A stretch of 64,000 bases of DNA from Rheum nobile (lineage: Eukaryota; Streptophyta; Magnoliopsida; Caryophyllales; Polygonaceae). The notes below the pieces were generated by a model. That model made no database searches. It saw nothing but the letters and a program-made list of their open reading frames with translations, and was not told the origin of the DNA. This document shows, one piece after another, positions 34,701 through 44,123 of the stretch (position 1 is its first letter; each line of letters opens with the position of its first letter). The position numbers and the translations under genes were made by a program. The stretch is taken from positions 620,001 through 684,000 of the forward strand of contig WOAB01000142.1 of the NCBI GenBank assembly GCA_027886185.1, in the 5' to 3' direction.

Positions 34701-36634
34701 CTGTTCCCAACGAAAACAGTAAATCATCTCAAATTAATTAACAATTAAATAATTGATAATTAATGAAAATATGGAATGATGAGCAAGAGCGAACCGCCAC
34801 TTGCCTGGAGTAGATTCGGCGATGAATCTAGACGAGACGACTACTGATGATATCATTTCCGAAGATATGGCCTATGCTTCAGATAGCTCTAGCGGATTAC
34901 GAGTCCACACGCGATCCAGCAAATACCGTTATCACTAACAAATTAATTAATATTAATTAATTTGTCTGGACGAACTCGAGAAATTAAATTTAATAAATTT
35001 TTATGATTTTAAATCATAAAAATATTTATTAAATTTTTCTAAAGAAAAATACGGATGAAAGGGGGTCGAAATTATACCGCTCGTATGATTTCGGGTTAAA
35101 TCTGGACCTAAGGCTAATTGGACTTGTCTCGGCCCAACAAGAATTAATTAGGCTTAAGGGGGGCCCACTTCCTTTGCTTTCTTCTTCCCCGAATAACAAC
35201 AGCAGCACAGCGGAGCAACAACAATGGCGCCGCTTCACGACCGGGGCAGCTCGGCAAAGGAGCACCGGGGCAGCTCGACAAAGGAGCACAGCGGCTTGGC
35301 GCCCGCCTTCTCGCCGGGAAGGACGCAACCACCAGCAGCAGCTCGCCGGAGGGGAGTCGAACGGAGGCAGCAGCGGCGATTCACAACAACGAACAACAAG
35401 GCTCGTCGGGGCTTCTTGTCTTGACGCCGGGAAGGGGAGCCACCAGTAGCGGCGGACGACGGAGTTTCAGCGGCGACACGGAGCACAGCAGCCAGCTCCC
35501 AGCAGATCGTAGCAAGGCGCGACGATAGCGGCGATAGCACAGCGGCAGCAGCGCTCGCCGGAGGAGAACGAAGGGCTCGCCGGCGGGAAGAACGACCGAG
35601 CAAGGATGGGAGAGAGATGAAGTGATCGAGTGTGCCTTGTAGCCTCCAAGATCCAGCTCCTTAAATAGCCCAAGGGAGGGGGTAGAGCTCCGGCCACCTC
35701 AACGACAAGTGCCCCGACAACGCACGCTGAAGTGACACCGAGACTCGACATGCAAAACTTTTTGGGAAAATTGTTTTGGTATGGGTTTTTAACCCGGAAA
35801 TTATACGTTTGTATCCAAAAAAATATTCTAAGTCCCGAAAATACATCGAATGTATTTTATACCACTCAAGGAATTATTTCGGAGATCATGGATGTTACGG
35901 AAAATTTGAACTCCACTGAAAGCGAAATAATTAATTGAACGAAGGTTGGGAAAATTACCCAAATATCCTTACTAAAATTGAGGGGTATTACAGTTTCCCA
36001 TAAGGCTCATTTCCTTTAGGAGTCTTCTCTTCAGTGCATATCTAATTGTTAAATCATTTCGTGAAAGTTCTGGGTTATATATCGTTCCTTCGGTTATTAT
36101 TCGAGGAACAATGATAGTAAACGGTTACGATCACTAGAACCATTATGTTTTCGCCCTTGCATAGTCTTTCATTAGACTAACCAACCGGGTTCTATTCCTT
36201 GCATGGTTGGCTGGTGTCATCCGTCCTACGGCACATCAGTGGTTGGTTCCCAAAGTCAAAGTAACCAGTTGAAGGAGAAGAGGCTTGCAGACGAAAAATT
36301 AAGTGTCAGTGTTTTAAGTTGTTAAGTATTACTTTAATATGTCTTTATAACCTAGCCATGTTATAGGTTGATTCTTAAAAGTCTTCCGCTGTATAATTTA
36401 TAAGTCTTTTCGCTGAATTTTACTCTGTTGTGTAAACGCTACTCTCGTTTGATGAGAAATCTTTAATAAAAGGTATGAGTTTCATATACATAAGTCTTCC
36501 GCTGTTTAATCTTTCATTTAATATATTTACGTATTTAAGTTTAATTATTCCGATTAAAGCCTAGGGTGGCTTTGGACGGTAACGTCTGAGGTCACTGGTG
36601 TGTAGCACTACCGATATAAATCGGGGGTGTTACA
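31752..36634 (+). mobile_element. solo LTR, copy B, split by a nested solo LTR
   Basis: Same insertion as 4295-14734, with TSD CTAAT at 31747-31751 and 36635-36639. The TATA box is at 32271. GC motif clusters lie at 32000-32165 and 32512-32605. The 22-nt hairpin position (32826-32847) has a C-to-T change and a G-to-A at the penultimate base. One motif cluster is longer than in copy A (extra cgaccaccgcgatcgcgg near 32145). Confidence 0.85.
33568..35992 (-). mobile_element. nested solo LTR, copy B (2425 bp)
   Basis: Same insertion site and GTTTC duplication (33563-33567, 35993-35997) as the two-LTR element at 6108-14091, but only one LTR remains and no internal sequence. About 105 bp is missing near 34418 (cacacagctgtgtg). 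LTR-LTR recombination after the region was duplicated is the simplest explanation. Confidence 0.88.
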
Positions 36635-36639
36635 CTAAT

Positions 36640-37314
36640 AGGCTATGACAACCAATACGCAATAGAAGTAAAAAAATTGCCAATCAACAACGAATTACTG
36701 CAGTCTCTCATTAATTTCAATCATTCTTTAACAAATTAGACCTCAAAATTTTGAAAATAAAAAATATATTAAACTCACTGTCTCACTCTTGCCAGACCAC
36801 ACCGCATCCCTAAATGCATATCCTCACTCTCTTTACTCTTGCCACCAGCAATGACCCAAACCTACCTACTCGTGTAAATATAACCAGCCCTCACTTATTG
36901 CTTATAATATAACCAGCCCTCACTTATTGCTTATAATATAACCATCCCTTGCTTCAACTTGTCAGTGGTTTACTACAAAATAAAATCCTCCCAGAAGCTA
37001 TAGCTTCCAATGCAAGAGATTCAATTTCAACTCTATGTAACATAGATGAAAGATAACTTCTATACCACAAGTCTATTTAACAAACTTAGGTTCACCACAA
37101 AAATCAATGCATTTCATCCATAAAGTGCCAGGGTAGGAACAATACAAACAATATCATAATACTCATGTGCACAACATAGACATCAGACCTACTAGAATGA
37201 TAACATGATGTATCGAACTCAAGAAATACTAATGAACTAGTCATTCTCCTCAAGTAGCAAGCTTAAAAATCGGGAATTTGTATGGTTTAATACTAGTATC
37301 ATCTACAAACTCCA
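36640..37314. other. noncoding stretch left of the MULE, copy B
   Basis: Matches 14740-15390 of copy A. Holds a 26-bp direct duplication at 36885-36940 absent from A. No gene seen. Confidence 0.6.
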
Positions 37315-37323
37315 ATCAATTAG

Positions 37324-37380
37324 GCCGAAAAACCGCGTACTCCTATTTTTTTAACCTCGCACTCTATATGGGCGGCACCT
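37324..37380 (+). repeat. MULE left terminal inverted repeat
   Basis: Pairs with 47891-47946 over about 55 bp with a few mismatches in the outermost 15 bases and a length difference in the T run. It ends in the first GGGCGGCAC palindrome. Confidence 0.9.
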
Positions 37381-37712
37381 AGTGCAGCCCAGAAAACCCG
37401 ATTTTCTTGGGCTGCACTAGGTGCCGCCCAAGATGGGTTCAAATTTATTTTTTATTAAAATTATGATTTAAATTGAATTTTTAAAAACCAGTTCAGTAGA
37501 CCGGCCTATTGGGCGGCATATATTGCCGCCCACTAAGCCGGTTCACTAAACCGGTTTGTTGTGGGAAAAAGGGTTTATGGGCGGCACTATGTGCAGCCCA
37601 GAAAACCGGTTCACTAAAACCGGATTTCTGGGCGGCACATAGTGCAGCCTAGGGAGTGTACGACTGAAATTTAACGGTCAATTTGGGCTGCACATAGTGC
37701 CGCCAGAATTAT
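37369..37712 (+). repeat. palindromic GGGCGGCAC...GTGCAGCCC repeats, left cluster
   Basis: At least six copies of the quasi-palindrome GGGCGGCACCTAGTGCAGCC, in both orientations. The first two (37370 and 37410) form an almost perfect hairpin with each other. They lie between the TIR and the transposase TATA (ctatatata at 37732). Confidence 0.9.
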
Positions 37713-37824
37713 TCTGTGTGGTCATGTGGCCGGCTATATATATGGGAGATGTAATAGTATACCACCATTGAAAGATACAACGGGAAAAAAACTTCAAACC
37801 CATTGTAATTTTCCGACTATATAT

Positions 37825-40800
37825 ATGTCGTCGTCAAGCGATCCTTTTTGGAGGGGGTTGTCGGAGTCATCTTCGAGCGCGCCCACGTCTCTAGATGATG
37901 AGGATGATTTTCAGTCGCCGATTTCTCCTCAATACTTCAAGGTACGTAATATTTTAATTTTTATTGTATAAAATGATTAGATATTAACTGTACTTAGTAT
38001 TTAAAATGTAGACTGTTTAGAAATAATGCATAATTTTTGTATATTAATTTGTATAAATTTAATTATTAATTAGTTTCTAATGTACTAATTTTTGTATATA
38101 AATAGGGTGATTCTAGTGATGATGAATTTTTAGCAATTGACTTCTCATCCCATTTTACTACTAATGAGATATTTCCGAGTATGGAGGGATTGAGACAGTG
38201 GGTGCAAAAGGTCGGTTTTAGTCTTTCTATGGTGATCACTACTAAATCATCAAAGTCTAAAAAGATTGTTTTTCATTGTGAGAGATCCGGGTTACCTAGG
38301 TCCGGCAAGAAAAAGAAGTTAGTCGATGGTAAAAAGGTCAGTCCGATACGAGTGAATAAAGCTAGGTCAAAGAATAAGGGTTGTCCCTTTTTGTTGCATG
38401 GTATTTTTAGGGAATGAAATGCTATTAGAGATCCTGGGTGGACCATATCGGTTGTTAGAGGATGCCATAACCATATGCTTTCAACCACCTTGATTGGCCA
38501 TGCATTTGCTTCCCGACTTACGATAGAGCAGCGTAGAAAAGTGATGATTTATACTGCGGCAGGTGCAAGACCCAAGGTTATTTCTACACAGATTAGGAAT
38601 GAATATACGGGTTCAACGGTATCGAGGAGGCAAGTGTACACTGTTAGGGCTAAGGAGAGGTTGAAATACCTGGGCAATCTGAATGTGACACAATGGTCAT
38701 TGGGGTTTTTGAAGGACAAAGGCTATTTGTTGGACAGTGCTACTAAAACGAGGGAAGATGGGAAGGAGGTATTGGCGTGCTTGTTTATTTCTCATCCAGA
38801 CGCTCGACATTTGTTGTGCATGTTCCCTAATGTCGTCATCATGGATTCGACGTACAAAACCAACAGGTAAACCTTACTCGTTTTAGTATTATGAGTAGAT
38901 AATGATATTTTTGGCGGGTTTAAAGTATTTTTTGTGTTGCATTTATAGGTACGGTATGCCACTGTTCCAGATTGTTGGGTTTACTTGCACCAACTTCACA
39001 TATTGCATTGCTCTTGTGTTCATGGAAAGGGAGACGGCAAGCCACTATTCATGGATCATTGACACGATTGAAGTGGTTGTACGGGGGGAAAAGTCCCGTA
39101 TGCATCATGTCTGATCGAGAGCTAGGACTGATCAAGGCTGCCAAAATGGTGTTTCCGAAGGTTCGGCATCATTTGTGTCAGGTCCATGTAGACCGTAATG
39201 TGAAGGCATATGCTAAGTTGATGAAGATTGACGAGAAGAAATTCTCGGGAAGTGTTCGTCGGGTGATGAGGTCTCACACAAAGGAGGAGTATAGAGAGCG
39301 ACTTGCTCACTTTAAGGAGATATGGAATGAAGGCCTTGTGAAATATGTCGAGGAAACTTGGTTTAAAGAGCATAAGAAAAAGCTAGTTGCGGCATGGTGT
39401 GATGATGTTCTCCATTTTGCCACAAGAACATCAAACATGTAACTTTCATACAAACATTTGCAATCAAATTGGGTTTTAAAATTCATTTAGTAAATTGTAA
39501 ACGATTATATTATTTTCATGGTTGAGGGTCAGCACTCTATGCTTAAGGACATGATTGAGACATCCGTTGGAGGGTTCGACACAATTTTGCAACACATCGA
39601 CAACATGTTTGTTGATCAGCATCGGAAGATCCGATTTGAGATGACCAAGAACTGCACTGCCTTTCCCATGGAGATAGTAAATGGCCCTGAGTGGGTTAAG
39701 GTCTTCTTCAAGCGCATCCTTGAAAAGTGCTCTGAGAAATGCTTGAGAATGTTGTATGTGCAAGTTGTGTTAGCAAAGGAGGGGAAAATTGGGGACAAAT
39801 GTGATGATTTTTGGTGGAAGTCCACACTAGGACTGCCTTGCCCACACACAATTAAGGTCTATGTGGAGACGGGTTACCCGTTAGTGCCTGAAGAAGTTGA
39901 TATTTTCTGGAAGCAGATCAGATGGGAAGGGGTGGATGCTAAGGATCTTGATGTCGATGATGGTGTTGCAATCACAACGGATAATGTCACGGTGCAGGAC
40001 TTCGTTGAAGAGTTCTTATGTGGGAAAGTTGATGGATTTATGTTGAAGAAGATGGCGGAAAAGTGGCGTGAGTCAACTGACCCTACATCGTGCCAGATTC
40101 AAGACCCGCCACATGGTGAGACCAAGAAGAGGAGGCCTAGGATGAATGCGAGAAAGACCGGCACCAAGAGGAATATGGGTTGGGACGAGCATGTGGATGC
40201 AAAAAGTAAGAAGATGAAGGAGAAGCAGAATATGAAGAATATGGATGAGGAGCTGGGAGTGGAAGAGGAGGATGCGCCTGCAGAGAAAGAGACGACCAAT
40301 GTGAAATCGTCTGTGGGATCAAGAGCGTCTATGTGATCGAAAGGATGTCCTTCTACCGGACGACCTCACAGTGGAGTTTCAACAACAAAGGGGAGTGCCA
40401 CTAAACCTGGAAAGTCAAAATCTGCTTCAAACAAGTCCAAATCGGGTTCAATCAAGTCGTTAAAGTATCTCGGCTTCAACTGGGGGCACGAGAATATTGA
40501 TCATTTCATGCTCGCATACATTTCTAGGGTACAAAGTGTCAAAGGCGATGGTCATTGCGGGTTTCGTTCCCTTGCCGTTTTGCTAGGTCGCCGAGAAGAA
40601 GAGTACGTTGATGTCCGGTTAGAGCTTTCGAAGCATGTCCAGAAACATCCAGCCAACTACGTAGCGATGCTTGGGGAGGAAGAGTTGACGGTGGAAGCAT
40701 TTATTAGGAGATTGAATTATATTGCGTCACCGTGCACAACAAACTTCTGGTGTATAATGCCTATTACTGGTTTGGTGTTTGCCACGGAACACCAAGTGGC

Positions 40801-41169
40801 GGTTGTTATCTTATCATGGTTTGGACCGCACACATGTCTTCCATTATGGGCCCCCCCGGGTGCTGAGCCTCCGACAAAGGTTTATGCGATAGAACATGTA
40901 GGCAGGAGAGACCATTACATACCGGTACGTGGAGCGCTAGTCTCTGGTATTTACTTATTCTTTCATAAATTGTTATATAATTTTATCGTTTATGTTTACA
41001 GATTTGGCTTGTTAATGATCGTTGTCCAATTCCACCGCCTCCGAGGCAGTGGCTCATTTACAAGGATCCAAGTGTTGATGGATGGGATAGTCATGAGCGC
41101 TTTAAGGATAGGTTCAAGAGTTATGTAGAGGAGCGAGCGGAACAAGGGCGACCTAACATACTTACCTAG
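37825..41169 (+). pseudogene. FAR1/MULE transposase fused to an OTU-type cysteine protease
   Basis: Exons 37825-37941, 38106-38866, 38949-~39440, ~39517-40924 and 41002-41169. Domains in order: FAR1-like DNA-binding region (EGLRQWVQKVGFSLSM...), MULE DDE transposase core (VVIMDSTYKTN with first Asp; CIMSDRELGLIKAAK with second; VEGQHSMLKDM with Glu), a SWIM-like segment (STLGLPCPHTIKVYVETGY), a basic Lys/Glu-rich linker, then an OTU domain with the catalytic-site block VKGDGHCGFRSLAVLL (Asp/Cys) and histidine block EHVGRRDHYIP. Breaks: TGA at 38415 and at 40334, a frameshift near 39065 (EVVV to LKWLYGG), and an apparent splice acceptor ending CAT instead of CAG near 39515. The OTU fold cleaves ubiquitin chains in known family members; its use by the transposon is unknown. 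Confidence 0.88.
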
Positions 41170-41364
41170 GTTTTTTGGATTGTAATTGACTTTATATATG
41201 TTATTGTAATTCATTTTGTGGGAAAGTTTGATTGAGATTGACCGTATATTGTTTTTATTTGAATTGGTGTTGATTCGGGAAAATGAAATACGAGACAATA
41301 ATATTACTTGGAAATCATTAACATTAAAGCGTACACTAGTTGAACATGAATCATAAAAAGCTAT

Positions 41365-41811
41365 CTAATCCTCATCAAGATCGGTCTCCCCGCCATCATC
41401 AGAGCTACCGTTGTCCACCTAAGATTCCGGATCTTCTAAAAGACCTGGTATATGACGCTTCGGGTGTGCACACTCTGTGTAAATGGTGACTGGAACATCG
41501 GGTCTGTAAAGAGCTATAATTTTAGCTACGTGTTCCTCGTCTACCACCTCACGGAGTCGTGGAGGATCCACACCCGGTGGAAAGTAAAAAATCCGACCAG
41601 GGCGAACCCCGGTTGGATTGTAAAATAACGCCATGAACAAGTAACCCAATGATAAACCCCCCTCTCCAGGCGAGACATCCCTCATCCGCAAAGTGCGGAC
41701 CTCGCCACCTTCGTATCCATGGAAAAACATGTCCATCCCACTTCGTTGGCGTATCATTCGATTGTAGGTGATTCGTCCATTTTCGTAAATTTTGAGAACC
41801 AAAGACGCCAT
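41365..41811 (-). pseudogene. small MULE-borne gene of unknown function, one in-frame TAG
   Basis: ATG at 41811 (MASLVLKIYENGRITYNRMI) runs 130 residues to TAG at 41419. The same frame continues for 17 more residues with an acidic tail (VDNGSSDDGGETDLDED) to TAG at 41365, so the first TAG probably replaced a sense codon such as CAG. A TATA-like cttataaata lies about 80 bp upstream on the minus strand (near 41895). The protein has a short beta-rich-looking N-terminus and a Pro/Arg-rich middle. I do not recognise a domain. It faces away from the GRF gene across the palindrome cluster at 41934-42084, which may act as a shared promoter region. Confidence 0.6.
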
Positions 41812-41933
41812 TACCCAAAATAGAACACACGAAAAGTTTGTGAGAAGTTATAATGGAGTGGGAATTGTGTGGATTATAGAGGTTTTCATTTCGTATTTAT
41901 AAGGGTTTGGCAACCAAAATATGACAAAGGTGG

Positions 41934-42084
41934 GCGGCACCTATTGCCGCCCAGGAGGGTTTACTTGGGCGGCACCTATAGCAGCCCATGAGGGTTTACT
42001 TGGGCTGCAATAGGTGCCGCCCACGAGGGTACTTGTAAGATTTGTGGGATTTTTGTACCCTTTGGACGGCACTACATGCCGTCC
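41934..42084 (+). repeat. palindromic GGGCGGCAC repeats, central cluster 1
   Basis: Four copies, one of them diverged (ggacggcac...gtcc), between the divergent small gene and GRF gene and directly upstream of the GRF TATA box. Confidence 0.9.
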
Positions 42085-42097
42085 ACATTGCTTTTTC

Positions 42098-42107
42098 ACT
42101 ATATAAG
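42098..42107 (+). promoter_or_regulatory. TATA box of the GRF zinc-finger gene (actatataag)
   Basis: Lies about 170 bp before the ATG at 42276 and just after the palindrome cluster. A likely intron (acceptor ...ttgtag near 42249) sits in the leader. Confidence 0.55.
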
Positions 42108-42275
42108 AAGAATTGGGGTTGTTTGTTCACTACAACAAGTCCAACACAAGCGACGCTTGAAGAAACATTTTTGGATAAGCTTATTCTTCCAGTTTCTATC
42201 GATTTATTAACCCTAAGTTTTTATATTAATGGATTCATGATATTTGTAGGAAACAAAGCACTACAACAAATAATA

Positions 42276-42605
42276 ATGGCATCTTCATCCGAATCAACAA
42301 CAAACCCAGATAGGCTATGTGAGTGTAATTTGAAAGTCGTTGTCCGTACTTGTGATTTGCAGTGGAACTACGGAAGGAGGTATTTGGGATGCCCAAAAAT
42401 GGGGTGTATTTTCAGGGAGTGGATTGATCATATGTACGAGGACAGGGCACACGCGGTTATTCGACAACAATGGCAGGAAAAACAAGATCTTGTTAAGGAG
42501 AATCAAGATCTTGTAAAGAAAAATCAAGAACTTCTTAAAGATCTTGATAACATTCATAGGTATAACCTCAAACTATATAATGATGTACATCGTATACTGC
42601 ATTGA
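42276..42605 (+). CDS. GRF-type zinc-finger protein with C-terminal coiled coil (MULE-borne)
   Basis: ATG at 42276 gives 109 residues to TGA at 42605 with no interruption. Residues ~13-49 hold the GRF zinc finger: CECNLKVVVRT, then NYGRRYLGCPKMGCIFREWI. The ligand cysteines, the G-R-[RF]-Y/F motif and the trailing aromatic-W-D/I pattern are all visible. The remainder is a Glu/Lys/Gln heptad region (repeated LVKENQD/LVKKNQE) predicted to be a coiled coil. GRF fingers in other proteins (topoisomerase III, APE2, NEIL3) bind single-stranded DNA, and short plant GRF-plus-coiled-coil proteins are commonly transposon-linked. Its TATA box is at 42098. It is the only MULE gene in this copy without a visible disabling change. 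Confidence 0.75.
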   Translation: MASSSESTTNPDRLCECNLKVVVRTCDLQWNYGRRYLGCPKMGCIFREWIDHMYEDRAHAVIRQQWQEKQDLVKENQDLVKKNQELLKDLDNIHRYNLKLYNDVHRILH

Positions 42606-42996
42606 TGTCGTATCTTTTGTGTAATAGTGTTTATGAACTATCAACCATTGTAGGGAGCAAACAAATCTAGCAAAGCAGAGATATCATATGAAGCGAACGT
42701 TTACCAGAGACTATCTTAATTTTCTTCAAACGCTAAAGCAATGTCATATATTTTGTCACAAACTTTCTAAGTTTATGAACAACTTGTATTCTTTCCTGTA
42801 TTGTGTGCTAAATGTATCGTAATGAACAATTTGTCTTTATCTTCTAGGATGATTATTTTGTATTGTTTTTTATTAATATTTAGATAAACAAATAAATACT
42901 AAGAATAAACAATAATATGATAGAATAATATATTATTTATACACAACATTGAAACACAAATGTTATAACACTATGAACCGGATTTCACGAAAAAAA
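42606..42996. other. AT-rich spacer downstream of the GRF gene
   Basis: Likely 3' untranslated region and spacer. No gene or repeat recognised. Confidence 0.4.
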
Positions 42997-43151
42997 TATG
43001 GGCGGCAATAAGTGCAGCCCAACCTCTGAACCGGGTTTGACGAAAAAATATGGGCGGCAATAGGTGCAGCCCAGAGGGATGGGCTGCACCTATTGCCGCC
43101 CAGACTTCGGTTTTTGGAAGGGTCTTCTGGGCTGCACCTCGTGCCGCCCAT
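42997..43151 (+). repeat. palindromic GGGCGGCAC repeats, central cluster 2
   Basis: Four copies in both orientations. Two of them (43052 and 43081) face each other across 8 bp. The cluster ends just before the TATA box at 43155 of the hairpin unit. Confidence 0.9.
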
Positions 43152-43154
43152 CAT

Positions 43155-43165
43155 GCCTATAAATA
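43155..43165 (+). promoter_or_regulatory. TATA box (gcctataaatacc) of the hairpin-bearing unit
   Basis: A strong plant-type TATA box followed by a C/T-rich leader (cttcagctcttcc). It would drive a transcript through the short ORF remnant and both hairpins at 43431-43950. Confidence 0.55.
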
Positions 43166-43272
43166 CCACATCCAACTTCAGCTCTTCCACATCCAAGGTT
43201 ACACCTATTACTCATGTTTTTTTCGCCCAACATGCCTATTCAGATTCAAGAAATCAATATCGTGGGGGTGGT

Positions 43273-43460
43273 ATGGCTTCGTCGTCCTGCATTTCCAACA
43301 ATTCATTGCTGTGGGAAAGAGATAAGCTCCAGAAGCTGTGCGAGACGCTTTAGGGTTCAAATTGGAAGTTGAAGAGGAAGATATATTATCGGGGATTCTG
43401 GGCAGCACACAATTAGTTATAAAGAAGGATGTGATTGCTTTGTGGCCATTATACTCTTGA
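43273..43460 (+). pseudogene. short coding remnant leading into the hairpin region
   Basis: ATG at 43273 reads MASSSCISNNSLLWERDKLQ, KLCETL, then TAG. One base further the frame continues GFKLEVEEDILSGILGSTQL, VIKKDVIALWPLYS and stops at 43458-43460. The joined pieces look like one coding stretch split by a 1-bp shift. Its last codons overlap the 5' arm of the first hairpin, so that arm may have been built from coding sequence. Family not recognised. Confidence 0.45.
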
Positions 43461-43712
43461 CCGAGTCAAGAGTTCTAAAGAAGGATGAGCCTCCTATTAC
43501 CAGGTCGAACATGCTGATCTGCTCCTTTTTCCGCACTGCAGCACAGAAAAAACATGGAATCTTCAAATTTCGAAATTTGTAGGATTTCAAGTTTTTCTGT
43601 GATGCAGCTCGGAGAAGGAGCATATTAGCATGATCGACCTGGTAATTGGGAGGCTCATCCTTCTTTACAACTATTGACTCGGTCAAGAGGATAATGGCCA
43701 CAAGGCAATAAC
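43431..43712 (+). ncRNA. long near-perfect hairpin 1 (candidate small-RNA precursor)
   Basis: The two arms are about 140 nt each and meet at the palindrome caaatttcgaaatttg (43564-43579). Outer arms pair over tgtggccattat.ctcttgaccgagtca and its complement at 43671-43702; middle arms pair over gaaggatgagcctcc and accaggtcga. Mismatches are few and scattered, as in young plant MIR or hairpin-siRNA loci derived from inverted duplication. No known miRNA sequence was recognised. It could equally be an inert inverted repeat. Confidence 0.5.
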
Positions 43713-43734
43713 AAAACCTCAATGCCTGAAGAAC

Positions 43735-43950
43735 CTTAAAGAAGAGTGAGCCTACAATGACCAAGGAATGGTCCCCATCGAACTTTCTGATTTGCCCCTT
43801 CTCCTAGCTGCAGCACAGAAAAACATGGAATCTTCAAATTTCGAAATTTGTAGATTTTAAGTTTTTATGTGATGCAGCGAGGAGAAGGGGCAAATTAGAA
43901 TGTTCGATGAGGCCATTCATTGGTCATTGTAGGCTCACCCTCCTTTAAGA
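43735..43950 (+). ncRNA. long near-perfect hairpin 2, tandem to hairpin 1
   Basis: Arms of about 105 nt meet at a second caaatttcgaaatttg (43835-43850). The 5' arm gtgagcctacaatgaccaa pairs with ttggtcattgtaggctcac, and tttgccccttctcc pairs with ggagaaggggcaaa. The apical ~35 nt of each arm (cagcacagaaaaacatgg...) is shared with hairpin 1, whereas the outer arms differ. This points to duplication of one precursor followed by divergence of the stem. Confidence 0.5.
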
Positions 43951-44123
43951 TTTTTAAATTTTTTTTAGAATGTGTATGTGTTTTTTAGAATGTTATTTTT
44001 TTTGGAATGTTGGATATTTTGTCTTTTAACTAATTGATCATCGATTTGTTCTAGAAATAACGGAACGAAAATCTAAAAAAAACAATACGAATGAACAAAG
44101 AAATCAAACTAGATACAAATATT

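Noticed and set aside
43431..43950. Assignment of the hairpins to a known miRNA family (miR169, miR390, miR482/2118, miR399 considered)
   Set aside because: Arm sequences such as 'gaaggatgagcctcc' and 'ttgccccttctcc' only share short stretches with these families and do not match a mature sequence as I know it.
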